In this document: positions 41,579 through 52,337 of the stretch, in pieces | Layout of the letters: each line of letters starts with the position of its first letter | Numbering within the stretch: the first letter of the stretch is position 1 | NCBI GenBank assembly: GCA_900540365.1 | Contig: UQFN01000002.1 | Span: 1-64,000, forward strand | DNA: 64,000 bases | Direction of reading: 5' to 3' | DNA from: an uncultured Mollicutes bacterium | GTDB taxonomy: Bacteria; Bacillota_I; Bacilli_A; RFN20; CAG-826 | The notes under the pieces: generated by a model | Seen by the model: the letters and a program-made list of their open reading frames with translations, nothing else | Told to the model about the DNA's origin: nothing | Databases searched by the model: none | Translations under genes and position numbers: made by a program

Positions 41579-42774
41579 TTTTTCTGTAATCTAACAAAAT
41601 TATCGAATTCAGCAGCTTCTTCTTTTGTTTTAAATTTAGCCATAAAATAATAATCACCCATCGCATCACGTAAGATTTGAGGATAAACTCCATGCAAACA
41701 TATTGCGTACCAATATTTTTTAATTATTTCTTCATTCGTATGTTCATAGTTAATACTATATCTTCTACTTGGAGTAATTGCAAAAAATTTTCCACCAATT
41801 GAAACTTGTCTATTTTCATCATAAGCAATACTATCTGCAAAAATATCATAACAAGAAATACTATTAGCAAAGTTAATTAAATCAGGAGTGTATCCTCCTG
41901 CTGGACGCATATTTCCTTCAAGAGGAATAATTGTGCCGGCTTTTCCTAAATAAGGATGATCTTCTAATAATCTAAAAAATTCAATATGGAAAAATCTATT
42001 TTTTAAATTAAATTCTTTAACAACTTTACGACCAATCTCATCAAAATTTGGATCAATTTCAGGTATGCAATAATACATATCATCTAAGTTTTGATTTACA
42101 ATATCAGCTACGGAAGTAACAAATTCATTTGATGTCGAAAAAATTACATCTGCTTTTGAATTTGAGATTCCATCATAAGAAATAATTTGTCCATATACAT
42201 ATTCTTCGACTATATAAGGTACATTTTTATCTTTGCTATTAACAAAATTAACAAGTTCTTCTTCATTATTAATTTTATAAGTTCCATGAGCTCCAACACC
42301 ATTATCAGGTTTAGCAAAAATTGGATAATTCACTTCTTTGACAAAATTTAATAAATTTTCTAAAGTTGTGTCTAAAGTATAACGAGCACATTTTAAACCA
42401 GCTCTTTTAAAAATTTCTTTTTGAAGAGATTTATGTTTGTAAAATTGCACCTCATCAGGAAATGGACCAGTTGTTATATTAAAATCTTTTCTAAGCATGG
42501 CATCTTTTTCAAGCCAATATTCATTATTTGATTCTAAAAAATCAATATGACCATATTTATTTTCAAAATATGCTACTGCTCTTTTTTCATTTTCATAATT
42601 TTCCATATCATAGCAGCAATAATACTCTGTTAAAGCATATTTTAATTCACCTTGAAGACGATCATAAGGACAATCTCCAATTCCTAATACACTAAATCCA
42701 CGATTTTTTAATGCTAAGCAAAATTTCCAAAAACAATCTGGAAAGTGTGGTGAAATAAACACAAAATTCTTCAT
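41575..42774 (-). CDS. ATP-grasp domain ligase of unknown substrate
   Basis: A 399-residue ATP-grasp protein. The N-terminal pre-ATP-grasp region (FVFISPHFPDCFWKFCLALK, FSVLGIGDCPYDRL) is followed by the central domain (FKRAGLKCARYT, YPIFAKPDNGVGAHGTYKIN with the nucleotide-binding loop, YIVEEYVYGQIISYDGISNS). The metal-binding end is FFHIEFFRLLEDH and IPLEGNMRPAGGY. Such enzymes join a carboxylate to an amine or thiol via an acyl phosphate. It sits 12 bp downstream of atpC with its own RBS (AAGGGG), at the end of the ATP synthase operon. I do not recognise the specific subfamily. Confidence 0.75.
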   Translation of the reverse strand: MKNFVFISPHFPDCFWKFCLALKNRGFSVLGIGDCPYDRLQGELKYALTEYYCCYDMENYENEKRAVAYFENKYGHIDFLESNNEYWLEKDAMLRKDFNITTGPFPDEVQFYKHKSLQKEIFKRAGLKCARYTLDTTLENLLNFVKEVNYPIFAKPDNGVGAHGTYKINNEEELVNFVNSKDKNVPYIVEEYVYGQIISYDGISNSKADVIFSTSNEFVTSVADIVNQNLDDMYYCIPEIDPNFDEIGRKVVKEFNLKNRFFHIEFFRLLEDHPYLGKAGTIIPLEGNMRPAGGYTPDLINFANSISCYDIFADSIAYDENRQVSIGGKFFAITPSRRYSINYEHTNEEIIKKYWYAICLHGVYPQILRDAMGDYYFMAKFKTKEEAAEFDNFVRLQKK

Positions 42775-42786
42775 TATTAAACCCCT

Positions 42787-44611
<1,825 letters not shown>

Positions 44612-44617
44612 CTAATC

Positions 44618-45487
44618 TCAACTATTTTTTATACTTTCAGCTCCACTAACAATTTCTGAAATTTGATTTGTAATTTCTGTTTGACGAGCTTTATTATATT
44701 CAATATTTAAGTCATACATTAAATCATCGATATTCTTATTAGCATTATCCATACTATTTCGACGTGATGTTTCTTCGCAAAGACTTGATTCATAAAAAAT
44801 ATTTAATAATTTATTTTTTAAATACATTGGAATAAAAGCATTAATAAATTCATCTTTATTTGCTTCAAAAATTGGACCATAACCATTATATGGTTTATTT
44901 TCTTTTAAGTTTAAAGGAAATAAAGTTAATGATTGAGGTTTAAATACTAAACTATTAATATATTTAGCAAAAACACAGTTAATAGTTTTATATTTTTTCT
45001 CATTAAATTTATTTAAAACAAAGTTTGCTAATATACCAATGTTTTCAACATTTAAGGAATGCGTTAAATTAACAAAATCATCATAAATTTTTAAGTCTTT
45101 TTTAAAATAACTTCGGGCTTTATTTCCGATAATTACTACTTCATCATGTTCTTTATAAATACTTTCAAAAAATTTATATAAACTTGAGTTGTAACTGCCA
45201 CAAAGTCCCATATTGGACATAACAATAATATATAAATTTACTTCTGCTTCTTTTGGCGAAGAAAAATAAATTGTATCAATTAAATCTTCTTTATTTTTAA
45301 AGTTATCTAAATAAAGAGCATCATTAAAAATCAAATTAAGTTCATTAAAAAACTCTTTGTTAGAATTATATTCTTTAGTTAATTTTCTAACTTTGACCCC
45401 ACTAACAAGTTTCATTGAATTAGTAATTTTTCTTGTAGAGGCAATGGTATTAATTCTTTTTTTGATTTTAGTAATGTTTTGAGCCAT
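44618..45487 (-). CDS. atpG: ATP synthase gamma subunit
   Basis: A 289-residue central stalk subunit with the N-terminal helix KIKKRINTIASTRKITNSMK, the Rossmann-like middle (VIVMSNMGLCGSYNSSLYKF) and the C-terminal helix (SRRNSMDNANKNIDDL, NKARQTEITNQISEIVSGAE). It overlaps atpA by 1 bp. Lengths and motifs are normal for the family. Confidence 0.96.
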   Translation of the reverse strand: MAQNITKIKKRINTIASTRKITNSMKLVSGVKVRKLTKEYNSNKEFFNELNLIFNDALYLDNFKNKEDLIDTIYFSSPKEAEVNLYIIVMSNMGLCGSYNSSLYKFFESIYKEHDEVVIIGNKARSYFKKDLKIYDDFVNLTHSLNVENIGILANFVLNKFNEKKYKTINCVFAKYINSLVFKPQSLTLFPLNLKENKPYNGYGPIFEANKDEFINAFIPMYLKNKLLNIFYESSLCEETSRRNSMDNANKNIDDLMYDLNIEYNKARQTEITNQISEIVSGAESIKNS

Positions 45488-47004
45488 TAAGCTTTAAGAC
45501 CTCTTTCTTTTTGAAATTCTCTAATTACTTCTCTTAAATAATCACGATCATCTTTTTTAATATCATGAGTTTCGTTAATTTTTAATAAAATACCATTATG
45601 AAACTGTTTAATATAACGATATAAATCATCTAAATATTCTTGAACATCATTTTTATTTAATTGTTCTAAGAAATTATATTTAGCAGCAAAAAGTTCAATA
45701 ACCATACGATCAAGAGCTTTTGTCTTACTTTGTTCTTGTTTTAAAATTTCCATTAAAATATTTCCATGATGAATAATTTTCTTTGTATTTTCATCTAAAT
45801 CACTACCAAATTGAGCAAATGATTGAAGTTCATTATAGTTTGCTAAACTCATTTTTAAAGAACTTGAAACTTTTTTCATAGCTTTATATTGAGCAGCACT
45901 ACCAACACGAGAAACACTTAAACCGATATCAATAGCAGGTCTTTGACCGGCATTAAATAAATCAGTTTGCAAGAAAATTTGTCCATCTGTAATAGAAATT
46001 ACATTTGTAGGAATATATGCACTAATATCACCTGATAAAGTTTCGACAATAGGTAAGGCAGTAATACTTCCTCCACCATTTCCTTTATTTAATTTAGCGC
46101 TTCTTTCTAAAAGTCTACTATGTAAGTAGAAAATATCACCAGGGAAAGCTTCTCTTCCTGGGCTTCTTCTTAATAATAAGGATAAGGTACGATAAGCAAT
46201 AGCGTGTTTGTATAAATCATCAAAAACAATTAAAACATCTTTTCCTTGATACATCCGTTCTTCAGCCATTGCCATTCCACTATAAGGAGCAATATAAAGT
46301 AATGGCGAAAGTTCACTAGCACTGGCATTAACTACGGTTGTATATTCCATACAGCCAAACTTCTTCAATTTTTCAACAATTGCAGCTACACTACTATTTT
46401 TTTGTCCAATTGCAACATAAATACATTTAACGTTTTTACCTTTTTGATTAATAATAGCATCGATTGCGATCGCTGTTTTTCCAGTTTGACGATCACCAAT
46501 AATTAACTCTCTTTGACCTTTACCAATTGGAATCATTGAATCAATAGCAATAATTCCTGTTTCAAGAGGAGCGTTAACTGATTCTCTATCCATAATTGAA
46601 GGAGCATTTCTTTCAATTGGAGAAGTCTTTGTATATTTAATTTCACCTAATCCATCAATTGGTTGACCTAAAGCATTAACAACTCTTCCTAGTAAGCCAT
46701 CACCAACTGGAACTTGAACAACTTTCTTAGTCCTTTTTACAATGTCGCCTTCTTTAATATCTTCACTATTACCAAGTAAAACTACTCCTATAGAATCTGT
46801 TTCAAGATTCATAACCATTCCATAAACATCATGAGGAAACAAGAGTAACTCTCCAAGCATTGCATTTTCTAATCCATAAACGACCGCAATACCGTCACCA
46901 ATTGTCACTACATTACCAATGTCATTGCTTACTTCAATTTGATTATCAAAATTTTTAAGTTGTTCTTTAATTAAAGAACTTATTTCATTTGGTTTGATTT
47001 GCAT
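45487..47004 (-). CDS. atpA: ATP synthase alpha subunit
   Basis: A 505-residue F1 regulatory nucleotide-binding subunit: N-terminal crown, P-loop GDRQTGKT (about 170-177), [19 protein letters not shown] and the alpha signature around [17 protein letters not shown] with the arginine finger Arg. It immediately follows atpH with no gap. Confidence 0.98.
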   Translation of the reverse strand: MQIKPNEISSLIKEQLKNFDNQIEVSNDIGNVVTIGDGIAVVYGLENAMLGELLLFPHDVYGMVMNLETDSIGVVLLGNSEDIKEGDIVKRTKKVVQVPVGDGLLGRVVNALGQPIDGLGEIKYTKTSPIERNAPSIMDRESVNAPLETGIIAIDSMIPIGKGQRELIIGDRQTGKTAIAIDAIINQKGKNVKCIYVAIGQKNSSVAAIVEKLKKFGCMEYTTVVNASASELSPLLYIAPYSGMAMAEERMYQGKDVLIVFDDLYKHAIAYRTLSLLLRRSPGREAFPGDIFYLHSRLLERSAKLNKGNGGGSITALPIVETLSGDISAYIPTNVISITDGQIFLQTDLFNAGQRPAIDIGLSVSRVGSAAQYKAMKKVSSSLKMSLANYNELQSFAQFGSDLDENTKKIIHHGNILMEILKQEQSKTKALDRMVIELFAAKYNFLEQLNKNDVQEYLDDLYRYIKQFHNGILLKINETHDIKKDDRDYLREVIREFQKERGLKA

Positions 47005-47544
47005 TTACTTTCCTCCTTTTAAAAGAGTTTCTTTTAGTTTATTTAATCTCGTATTAATCGTTGAATCATATATTGAATTTTCAAGGCAAATTTTAAATCC
47101 ACCAATAATTGATTCATCAACAACATTTGTTAAGTCTAAAGTTTTATTAATTTTCTTTTCTAAAGCTTTCTTAAGTTTATTTAAATTTTCTTCACTTAAT
47201 TTAGTTGAAGAATAAACAACACCTTTTTCGATTGCTAGATAACTATCAAATTCTTTTAATGTTTCTTTAAAAATATCATAAATAAAAGCTGAACGATTTT
47301 TACTAACAATTAATTTTATAAAATTAATAAGTAGGTGATTAAAACCTTTAAAAACATTATCAATTACTTCATATTTGGACTCTAATTTTATTGAATTTAT
47401 TGACAAAAACCTTCTTAATCTCAATTCTTTTTTAAAAATTTGAGTTAAAACATTGGTTTCGTTTCTTAAAGAATATAAATCTAATTTAGATTCTTTAGCT
47501 AATTCTACAAAAGCAATTGCATAACGTGAATAAAGATCGTTCAT
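47005..47544 (-). CDS. atpH: ATP synthase delta subunit
   Basis: A 179-residue OSCP/delta subunit. It begins with YSRYAIAFVELAKES, the usual helical start, and ends with VVDESIIGGFKICLENSIYD followed by NTRLNKLKETLL, the conserved C-terminal signature. It connects the b-subunit stator to the top of F1. It lies 3 bp after atpF. Confidence 0.93.
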   Translation of the reverse strand: MNDLYSRYAIAFVELAKESKLDLYSLRNETNVLTQIFKKELRLRRFLSINSIKLESKYEVIDNVFKGFNHLLINFIKLIVSKNRSAFIYDIFKETLKEFDSYLAIEKGVVYSSTKLSEENLNKLKKALEKKINKTLDLTNVVDESIIGGFKICLENSIYDSTINTRLNKLKETLLKGGK

Positions 47545-47547
47545 ATT

Positions 47548-48153
47548 TTATTCTTCCTTGTTATCATTAATTTTAGTAACAAAATCATCAATAATTTTTT
47601 GATTATCGTCTTTGTTAACTTCTCTTTCTAAAATCTTCTTGGTAGCATCAAAAGCAACATCAACAACGACGTCTTTAATTTCTTTATATGCTTCTGCTTT
47701 TTGCTTAGAAATAATAGATTCAGTATCCTTTAAACGTTTACTAGCTTCTTCATTAGCGTTTTGTAATATTTCCTCTTTTTGAATGTTAGCATCAATTTTA
47801 GCTTGATTAACAATTTCTTTAGCTTTATTTTTGCTTTCAGCAATATTTTTATCAGCTTCAAGATTTTTCATTTTAGCTTCAGCAGCATTCTTTTTAGTTT
47901 CATCAACTTCTTTATCTAAAAGTTCTTTTCTTTTAGATAAAAACTTTTTAGCAGGTTTATATCCAAGAAAAATAATGCAAACAAAAAGTATAATTGTTGC
48001 AGCAATTTGAGCTAAAGTTGAATATAAATTTGGAATTAAATTTTCAGAAATGGTATTAGAAATATCATTTCCTAAATTTTCAGTATTACAACTAGTAAGT
48101 AAAATTGAGCAAATAAGAAATAAAAATGTTAATTTTATATTTCCTTTTTTCAT
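47548..48153 (-). CDS. atpF: ATP synthase b subunit, predicted lipoprotein
   Basis: 201 residues. Instead of a simple N-terminal anchor it starts with a lipoprotein signal peptide (KLTFLFLICSILLTSC; lipobox LLTSC, Cys22), then a loop and a second hydrophobic helix (about 46-68) and the long stator helix (KFLSKRKELLDKEVDETKKN onward) that meets delta. Lipoprotein AtpF is known from mycoplasmas. Here it suggests a lipid-anchored external N-terminus and points to a Mollicutes-related lineage. Confidence 0.92.
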   Translation of the reverse strand: MKKGNIKLTFLFLICSILLTSCNTENLGNDISNTISENLIPNLYSTLAQIAATIILFVCIIFLGYKPAKKFLSKRKELLDKEVDETKKNAAEAKMKNLEADKNIAESKNKAKEIVNQAKIDANIQKEEILQNANEEASKRLKDTESIISKQKAEAYKEIKDVVVDVAFDATKKILEREVNKDDNQKIIDDFVTKINDNKEE

Positions 48154-48161
48154 TTTGATTA

Positions 48162-48425
48162 TTAACCAACAAATAAAGCTAAAATAGCAATTAATAAAGC
48201 ATAAATACCAGTAGTTTCAACTAGAGCACATCCTAAAATCATACCAGTTCTTAGCTTACCATACATTTCTGGATTTCTACTCATTCCTTCCATTGCTTTA
48301 GCAACAACTAAACCTTCACCAATTCCACTTCCAGCCATAGATAAAGCAGCTAAACCAACTGCAATATAGCGCCAGTCAGCACCAGTGTCTGCTAAAACAT
48401 TTGCAATATTTAACAAAAATTCCAT
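48162..48425 (-). CDS. atpE: ATP synthase c subunit, predicted Na+-binding type
   Basis: An 87-residue proteolipid of two helices. The ion-binding Glu is E70 in LVETTGIYALL, and the first helix has GSGIGEGL with E37 at the position of Ilyobacter Gln32. Thr71 supplies the hydroxyl typical of Na+-type rings (ETT instead of EAL/EAx in proton types). Two carboxylates plus Thr match the Na+ motif described for Fusobacterium. The ring therefore probably couples to Na+. An N-terminal stretch (MEFLLNIANVLADTGADWRY) is slightly long. Confidence 0.93.
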   Translation of the reverse strand: MEFLLNIANVLADTGADWRYIAVGLAALSMAGSGIGEGLVVAKAMEGMSRNPEMYGKLRTGMILGCALVETTGIYALLIAILALFVG

Positions 48426-48436
48426 ATCCGTACCTC

Positions 48437-49237
48437 CTAATTTTGATATTGGATATCATCTATAACTTGATTAATGTCCTCAGGTTGTTCTTGATAGACA
48501 AAAATCATTGTTAACATAATAAATACAGTCGTTTGAATAAACGCACTAAATAAATCAAAATAAATATGTAAAACAGCAGTGATTGGAGCAGGGAAAAGAA
48601 AACTTGCTGGACCCCAAGGGGCTCCTACTGCTCCTGTTGTACCTGTAATCATGCTGCCTAAACTTGCTAATCCGTAATAAAAAACACTCATTAAACAATA
48701 ACCGGCAGTTGCATTACCAAATAAACGTAAAGCCAAAGATAATAATGGCGCCCACATAGTTAATAAATTAATTGGTAAAAAGACTGCAATTGGTTCAACA
48801 AAACGATGAAAATAATTCAATTTATTATATTTCATTGCAGTTCCATGAATCATTCCAAAAGTAATGAAAGCTAAAATTAGTGGAAAAGCAATATTTGTAA
48901 CTGGACTTGGTAAACCAGTTAAGCCAAATAAAAAAGCAAAAAATAAATACATTGAAATTGGAACTATAATTATACTAAATCCACGATTCCTCTCTCCCAT
49001 TATATCAACGACAAGGTTTTCGATAAAATTAACAAACATTATGAAAAGTCCAAATAAACCTTTTGGAGTTTCTAAAGGATTTTTTAAAGCTTTTATAGAT
49101 AAGATTTTTATTACAATGACAAAAATTATTAATAAAATTATCAATATAATTGTAGATAAAAATGAACCACTTAAAATATCATCTAAGTCAGTCGATAGAA
49201 ATCTAGAAAAATCCATTAATACATTAAGCATGTTCAT
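48437..49237 (-). CDS. atpB: ATP synthase a subunit
   Basis: A 266-residue membrane stator of the ion channel. The essential Arg is in SLALRLFGNATAGYCLM (about 163-179), and the C-terminal helix with SAFIQTTVFIMLTMIFV is conserved. The end EDINQVIDDIQYQN is soluble. It overlaps the atpI-like gene by 14 bp. Confidence 0.95.
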   Translation of the reverse strand: MNMLNVLMDFSRFLSTDLDDILSGSFLSTIILIILLIIFVIVIKILSIKALKNPLETPKGLFGLFIMFVNFIENLVVDIMGERNRGFSIIIVPISMYLFFAFLFGLTGLPSPVTNIAFPLILAFITFGMIHGTAMKYNKLNYFHRFVEPIAVFLPINLLTMWAPLLSLALRLFGNATAGYCLMSVFYYGLASLGSMITGTTGAVGAPWGPASFLFPAPITAVLHIYFDLFSAFIQTTVFIMLTMIFVYQEQPEDINQVIDDIQYQN

Positions 49238-49622
49238 AACTTCCTTTAATATAATATAAAATCAAAGAACAAAAAATAGGTAAAACGCTAAATAAAGCAT
49301 ATAAATAGCGGTATGTTGATTCATCTTTATTAGTAAAATATAAAACTAAGACTCCAAAAAATATTCCACATGCCATTAAAATAAATCTAAGTAAACTAAA
49401 AAGAACAAATTTACTTATTCTAATTTGTTGGTTTTGATCCCTAATTTCTGTCTTTAACATTATTAATAGTGTAAAAAAATTAAAAGCGGTACTAATTGCT
49501 AAAATAGCACTAATTTCATAAATTCCAAAAATCAATGCAAAAAGGCTTAATAAAGTTAATCCACCCATTATTGAAAGATAAAACAATAAAATATTTTTAT
49601 TCGAATTAAAAATCTTATTCAT
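49224..49622 (-). CDS. AtpI-like four-helix membrane protein
   Basis: 132 residues with four predicted membrane helices (about 11-30, 34-54, 72-93 and 104-126) and a basic loop between helices 2 and 3. The position directly before atpB and the topology are those of AtpI, a c-ring assembly/Mg2+ or ion-entry accessory, but sequence conservation in this family is too weak for a confident symbol. It overlaps mscS by 8 bp, so mscS, this gene and the ATPase genes form one transcript. Confidence 0.6.
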   Translation of the reverse strand: MNKIFNSNKNILLFYLSIMGGLTLLSLFALIFGIYEISAILAISTAFNFFTLLIMLKTEIRDQNQQIRISKFVLFSLLRFILMACGIFFGVLVLYFTNKDESTYRYLYALFSVLPIFCSLILYYIKGSYEHA

Positions 49623-50538
49623 GATCTTCTAACACCATCGACTTATTATTAGAATCAAGTATCTCAATTTTTCTAAAAGGAATTTTAATATTGTTTTCAT
49701 TTATCTTTTTAATTACTAATTCATTAAAACGATAAAAAGTTGCCCAATAAATTTCAATTGGAACAAAACATCTTAAAGAAAAATTTAAACTATATTCTTC
49801 TATACTAGTTAAATAACATGCTGGTTTAGGATCTTTTAAAACAGCAGGTTCACTGTCAACTATTTCTAATAATACTTTTTTAATTAAATCTATATCAGTA
49901 CTATAATCAACTTTAACATTAATATTAATTCTACGATTTGGATTTCTTGTATAGTTTTCAATTGTTGCACTAGTAATATTTTTATTTGGACAATATATTT
50001 CTTGTCCATCAACATCAACAAAGATTGTATGTAAAAATTTAACATCAACAACGGTTCCTTCGCATTCACCTCTATTTAAATCTACATAATCTCCAACAAC
50101 AAAAGGTTTATTAGATAAAATAATTAATCCACTAGCAAAATTACTAATCACATCTTGTAAGGAAAGACCAACTGCTAAAATGGCACTTGAGAAAATTGTT
50201 GTAATTCCAGTTAAATTAACTCCTAAAATAGATAAAAAAACCACAACTAATAAAACATTTAAAACGACATTTATTGAGTTAACAATAAAATTTTTAACTG
50301 TTTTTTCATTAACAAACTTCTTTTTGCCAATTTTAAAGATTTTTCTTAATAATTTAATAAATAATTTAATAGCAAAAAAACCTACAATAAGAAAAACTAT
50401 TGCAAAGGTCAAAGTTAAAATATATGGATTACCTTCATCAGGATTAATCCAAAATTTATATAAATCATAGCCAAACTTCTTAAAGAAGTCGCCTACATCT
50501 TTCCAAAAAGTAGCTGCATCAAGTAAATTAAAGTTCAT
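49615..50538 (-). CDS. mscS: Small-conductance mechanosensitive channel MscS family
   Basis: 307 residues: membrane helices near 40-60 and 83-105, the pore helix region with Gly/Ala pattern (SSAILAVGLSLQDVISNFAS, about 116-135), the beta domain (KPFVVGDYVDLNRGECEGTV, about 143-162) and C-terminal alpha/beta domain. It releases solutes on hypo-osmotic shock. It is the first gene of the transcript that continues into the ATP synthase operon, an unusual pairing. TATAAT at 50545-50550 lies 6 nt before its ATG, with TTGTTT 16 nt further upstream: leaderless. Confidence 0.9.
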   Translation of the reverse strand: MNFNLLDAATFWKDVGDFFKKFGYDLYKFWINPDEGNPYILTLTFAIVFLIVGFFAIKLFIKLLRKIFKIGKKKFVNEKTVKNFIVNSINVVLNVLLVVVFLSILGVNLTGITTIFSSAILAVGLSLQDVISNFASGLIILSNKPFVVGDYVDLNRGECEGTVVDVKFLHTIFVDVDGQEIYCPNKNITSATIENYTRNPNRRININVKVDYSTDIDLIKKVLLEIVDSEPAVLKDPKPACYLTSIEEYSLNFSLRCFVPIEIYWATFYRFNELVIKKINENNIKIPFRKIEILDSNNKSMVLEDHE

Positions 50539-50544
50539 AAAGAT

Positions 50545-50596
50545 ATTATAAAATTTTTAGGTTAAAAAACAATAAATACTTTATATATAAAGTATT
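50545..50596. promoter_or_regulatory. mscS-atp promoter and adjacent 22-bp perfect palindrome
   Basis: Minus-strand TTGTTT-16 nt-TATAAT serves mscS. Immediately upstream, 50575-50596 is a perfect palindrome with arms AATACTTTATA and TATAAAGTATT. It lies between the divergent mscS and nucleoside kinase genes, as expected for an operator, although such AT-rich palindromes can also be a paired -10 element or chance. Confidence 0.45.
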
Positions 50597-50661
50597 AATA
50601 TAATATAAAAATGGAAATTACTTAAACTCTATGATAATATTATTGTTACACGGAGGAAAAT

Positions 50662-52308
50662 ATGAGTTTCAAGATAACAATCGATAATGTTGAATATTTT
50701 TATGATAAAAAAATTCGCTTATTAGACTTAACAAAAGGTGACAAATCAATTTTATGTGCCAGAGTAGATAATAAAACTCGTGATTTATATTATGAAATAG
50801 ATCATGACTCAAAAGTTGAGTTTGTCAATATTAAAGATCGAACTGGAATGAGCGTTTATGAAACTTCCATTCGATACTTATTTTGTATGGCAGCATACCT
50901 TTGCTACCCAAATATTAAATTTAAGTTGACCTATGATATAAGCCGTTCAATTTTAGCATCTATAATAAACAAAAATAAAATTGTAACTATTAATATGGTC
51001 AATGAAATTTACGATAAAATGCGTGAATTAGTTGCTAAAGATTTACCTTTAACAAGATTAATCGTCGACACAAATAAAGCTTTGGAAATTTATAAGCAAT
51101 TTGGAATGGATGATAAAGCTAAAATTATCAAATATCGTCCAGAAAAAATGGTTCACTTTTATAAATGTGATAACTATTACAATTACATGTATGGAAGAAT
51201 GGTTCCATCCACTGGTTATTTAAAAGATTTTAATTTAAGAATTTATTCTCCAGGTTTATTAATTTCCTATCCAAGAAGCGAAACAAATGGGGAAACTCCT
51301 GAATTCAAAGATGAACCTACTTTTGCTGCAAGTTTATACGAGACAAAAAATTGGGGTGAACTCGTAAAATTTGCTAATGTCATGAACATTAATAGTTCAA
51401 TTAAAAATCGTGAGGCTGTTGAACCTATAAATTTATGTGAAAATAGACAAAATAGAATGCTTTGTGAATTAGGACAACGTATTGAAGATCGTATAAATAA
51501 TATTCGTTTAATTTGTATTGCTGGTCCTTCTAGTAGTGGCAAAACTACTTTTAGCGATCGTTTAGTTATGGAATTAAAGAGTCGTGGAATTCATCCTGTT
51601 AGAATTTCTATTGATGATTACTATAAAACACGTGAACAAGTACCTTTAGGTGAAGATGGTAAACCAGATTTTGAATCGATTGATGCTTTGGATACAGATT
51701 TATTTAATAAAAATATAATTGATTTATTAAATGGTAAAACTGTTACACTTCCTATATTTGATTTTAAAACAAATTCAAGATTAGAAGGTCGCACATTAAA
51801 AATAAATGAACATGACCCATTAGTTATTGAAGGTATCCATGCCTTAAATGAACAAATGACTGCTTTAATTCCTAAATATTTAAAGTTTAAAATCTATATT
51901 TCTCCACAAGCTCAAATTAATGTTGATGCAGAAAATCCTATATCAATGACTGATGTTAGACTATTAAGAAGAATTGTTAGAGATTTTAAATATCGTAATG
52001 CTAGCGCAGAAGAAACTTTATCAATGTGGCCTAATGTTCGTAAGGGTGAATTCAAATGGATTTATGATACACAAGAAGATGCAAATTATGTTTTCGATAG
52101 TTTTTTAAATTATGAAATTTGTGTTCTTAAAAAATATGCGATGCCATTATTAACAAAAATAACCCCAGAAAATGAATATTTCCCAGATGCAGAAAGATTA
52201 ATTAAAATATTAAAATATTTTAAAGAAATTGATGAAAAATGGGTGCCATGTAATTCTCTTTTAAGAGAATTTATCGGTGGTAGTTGTTACCGCGATGGTA
52301 AATTATAA
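50662..52308 (+). CDS. Nucleoside (uridine-type) kinase with N-terminal TGS/tRNA-synthetase-like domain
   Basis: 548 residues. The N-terminal half (about 1-270) is the ThrRS-editing-like/TGS type region found in a Firmicutes kinase group (VEFVNIKDRTGMSVYETSIR, YNYMYGRMVPSTGYLKDFNL). The C-terminal half is a phosphoribulokinase/uridine kinase domain with P-loop AGPSSSGKTTF (about 290-300), VRISIDDYYKTREQVP and VIEGIHALNE. Known as a predicted nucleoside kinase; substrate probably uridine/cytidine but not proven. RBS CGGAGGAAA precedes the ATG. A hairpin terminator begins at its stop codon. Confidence 0.85.
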   Translation: MSFKITIDNVEYFYDKKIRLLDLTKGDKSILCARVDNKTRDLYYEIDHDSKVEFVNIKDRTGMSVYETSIRYLFCMAAYLCYPNIKFKLTYDISRSILASIINKNKIVTINMVNEIYDKMRELVAKDLPLTRLIVDTNKALEIYKQFGMDDKAKIIKYRPEKMVHFYKCDNYYNYMYGRMVPSTGYLKDFNLRIYSPGLLISYPRSETNGETPEFKDEPTFAASLYETKNWGELVKFANVMNINSSIKNREAVEPINLCENRQNRMLCELGQRIEDRINNIRLICIAGPSSSGKTTFSDRLVMELKSRGIHPVRISIDDYYKTREQVPLGEDGKPDFESIDALDTDLFNKNIIDLLNGKTVTLPIFDFKTNSRLEGRTLKINEHDPLVIEGIHALNEQMTALIPKYLKFKIYISPQAQINVDAENPISMTDVRLLRRIVRDFKYRNASAEETLSMWPNVRKGEFKWIYDTQEDANYVFDSFLNYEICVLKKYAMPLLTKITPENEYFPDAERLIKILKYFKEIDEKWVPCNSLLREFIGGSCYRDGKL

Positions 52309-52337
52309 GACTCGTTAATTCGAGTCTTTTCTTTTTA
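52308..52337. terminator. Terminator shared by kinase and DUF5677-like gene
   Basis: AGACTCG (52308-52314), loop TTAATT, CGAGTCT (52321-52327), then TTTTCTTTTT on the plus strand: a good intrinsic terminator for the kinase. The stop codon of the convergent gene lies in the loop, so its last codons are part of the stem. Confidence 0.75.

Noticed and set aside
50180..50470. Lys/Thr-rich plus-strand frame inside mscS
   Set aside because: Antisense of membrane helices; no start signal and no homology seen.
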